6,841 bases of DNA from Methanosarcina sp. UBA402 (GTDB lineage: Archaea > Halobacteriota > Methanosarcinia > Methanosarcinales > Methanosarcinaceae). This document shows positions 6,011 to 6,841 of this stretch, in pieces; positions within the stretch are counted from its first letter, which is position 1, and every line of letters begins with the position of its first letter. The stretch spans positions 6,138 to 12,978 of the forward strand of contig DADO01000174.1 in assembly GCA_002509325.1 (NCBI GenBank), in the 5' to 3' direction. The notes under the pieces are model-generated. The model saw only the letters and a program-made list of their open reading frames with translations, searched no databases and was not told the DNA's origin. The translations under genes were made by a program, and so were the position numbers.

Positions 6011-6679
6011 ATGAAAATTCTTTGTATTAATGCAAGTCCGAGAGGAAATGAGAGCAATACCCTTCAACTGGTAAAATCCGTGATCAAAGGCTCTGAATCC
6101 GAAGGCGCAGAAGCTGAACTTATAGATCTCTACGACCTGCGTGTAGAATACTGCACTGGATGTGGGGCCTGTTATGCGACCGGGGAATGCCCCCAACTTG
6201 ATGACTTTGAGGAGCTTTTTGATAGAATTCTGAACTCCGATGGGATTGTCCTTGGCGCTCCGAATTATATTAACTCGGTTCCAGCGCCTATGAAGGCCTT
6301 CTTTGATCGGCTTTCGGATGCTATTCACTGCCAGATGCTGACCGGAAAGTTTGGGTGCTCTGTATGCACGGCTGGAGGAAGCAAAGAGGATGCCGTCGTG
6401 GAATACATGAACGGTGTGCTCATGAACCTTGGCGTTACAGTTGTCGGAGGGCTTGGTGTTGCGATGCATGGAGACCTGGATGCACCCCAGAAGGCTGCTG
6501 GAGCTGCCGAAGAACTTGGTAAAAAGCTGGTAAAGTCGATCCGCGGAGAAATAAAATATCCGGACCAAGATGAACTGCATCGTCGGAACACAGAATATTT
6601 CTGCCAGCTTGCAAAATCCAATAAAGAGCGGTTTACCCACGATTATGAATGGTATGTCCAGAAGGGCTTGATAAAATAA
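6011..6679 (+). CDS. Isf-like iron-sulfur flavoprotein (flavodoxin fold)
   Basis: A complete 222-residue protein of the NADPH-dependent FMN reductase/flavodoxin-like superfamily. MKILCINASPRGNESNT at 1-17 is the first strand and FMN-phosphate loop. Cys48, Cys51, Cys54 and Cys60 form CX2CX2CX5C, the compact motif that holds a [4Fe-4S] cluster in methanogen iron-sulfur flavoproteins (Isf). GAPNYINSVPAPMKAFFDRL (82-101) matches the FMN-ring loop and dimer region, and TAGGSKEDAV at 120-129 the second flavin loop. Isf from Methanosarcina thermophila takes electrons from ferredoxin and has been linked to reduction of O2 and H2O2; that role here is an inference from family. The protein is somewhat longer than that ~190-residue Isf because of a polar tail from about 180, with no recognised domain. 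No membrane segment is seen. The 40-bp gap after the exporter gene and the shared start layout suggest one operon. Confidence 0.9.
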   Translation: MKILCINASPRGNESNTLQLVKSVIKGSESEGAEAELIDLYDLRVEYCTGCGACYATGECPQLDDFEELFDRILNSDGIVLGAPNYINSVPAPMKAFFDRLSDAIHCQMLTGKFGCSVCTAGGSKEDAVVEYMNGVLMNLGVTVVGGLGVAMHGDLDAPQKAAGAAEELGKKLVKSIRGEIKYPDQDELHRRNTEYFCQLAKSNKERFTHDYEWYVQKGLIK

Positions 6680-6683
6680 GAAT

Positions 6684-6722
6684 CATCCGGATGCTTGCAA
6701 TCGTATGCCTGCAGCCGGATGC
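6684..6722. repeat. CCGGATGC repeats and palindrome after the flavoprotein gene
   Basis: CATCCGGATG at 6684-6693 is a perfect palindrome. CCGGATGC occurs at 6687-6694 and again at 6715-6722. CATCCGG (6684-6690) can also pair with CCGGATG (6715-6721) as a seven-base-pair stem. The cluster starts five bases after the stop. Confidence 0.6.
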
Positions 6723-6754
6723 CTGAGACCGTACAGTTGAAATACAAAACTTGC

Positions 6755-6786
6755 AGCCTGCCAGAGCTTCAATTTTCCGGCAGGCT
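6755..6786. repeat. GC-rich hairpin, possible transcript end
   Basis: AGCCTGCC (6755-6762) and GGCAGGCT (6779-6786) are perfect 8-bp arms around a 16-base loop. No T-run follows, so it is not a classic intrinsic terminator. It could mark or protect the 3' end of the exporter-flavoprotein message. Confidence 0.55.
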
Positions 6787-6841
6787 CAGAGGTTAAATTC
6801 GCTTTCGAGGTAAAATACGGTCGTCCATCATTATACGGTTG

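Larger units (their letters stand above)
6680..6841. other. intergenic region, no gene seen
   Basis: This 162-base end of the window has no convincing coding frame. It holds a perfect 10-bp palindrome, a repeated CCGGATGC and a GC-rich hairpin. The next gene lies beyond the window. Confidence 0.7.

Noticed and set aside
5993..6640. Long open frame on the minus strand opposite the flavoprotein gene
   Set aside because: It is fully antisense to a gene with clear family motifs, and its translation shows no recognisable domain.

Overview
The window looks like a stretch of chromosome from a methanogenic archaeon, most likely Methanosarcina or a close relative. The inference rests on GGTGAT/GAGGT-type ribosome-binding sites, TATA-like boxes in AT-rich spacers, moderate-GC genes separated by long AT-rich gaps, and an iron-sulfur flavoprotein with the compact cysteine motif first described in Methanosarcina. 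No species-level marker is present. Five protein genes are well supported, and all appear intact.

Layout. 1-98: six 16-bp tandem repeats cut by the left window edge. 267-809 (+): DJ-1/PfpI-family protein. 790-880: three decayed ~30-bp repeats, the first spanning that gene's stop. 979-2682 (+): SagB/ThcOx-like protein made of two nitroreductase-type domains joined by an acidic EESE-repeat linker. 2683-2790: pyrimidine-rich convergent junction. 2756-3895 (-): CNNM/CorB-type membrane protein with a DUF21 core and no recognisable CBS motifs. 3896-4476: AT-rich divergent spacer with hairpins, TATA candidates and a possible 31-codon small ORF. 4477-5970 (+): 14-helix DHA2-type MFS exporter. 6011-6679 (+): Isf-like iron-sulfur flavoprotein, 40 bp behind the exporter. 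6680-6841: spacer with hairpins and no gene seen.

How the genes may work together. The exporter and the flavoprotein are probably one transcription unit: they have a short gap and the same GTGAT-4-nt-ATG start layout. An exporter paired with a flavin/FeS reductase suggests, without proving, handling of a redox-active or toxic compound. DJ-1 and the nitroreductase-like gene are also redox or stress related, but a 169-bp gap separates them and nothing shows a shared pathway. The CNNM-like gene points the opposite way and appears independent.

I did not find a clear new defence system, CRISPR array, transposon or RNA gene. The items most worth a second look are the two-domain SagB-like protein without a visible partner, the leader of the exporter gene (small ORF plus a palindrome over a GAGGAG motif), the CNNM-like protein with a diverged regulatory region, and the 16-bp tandem array.
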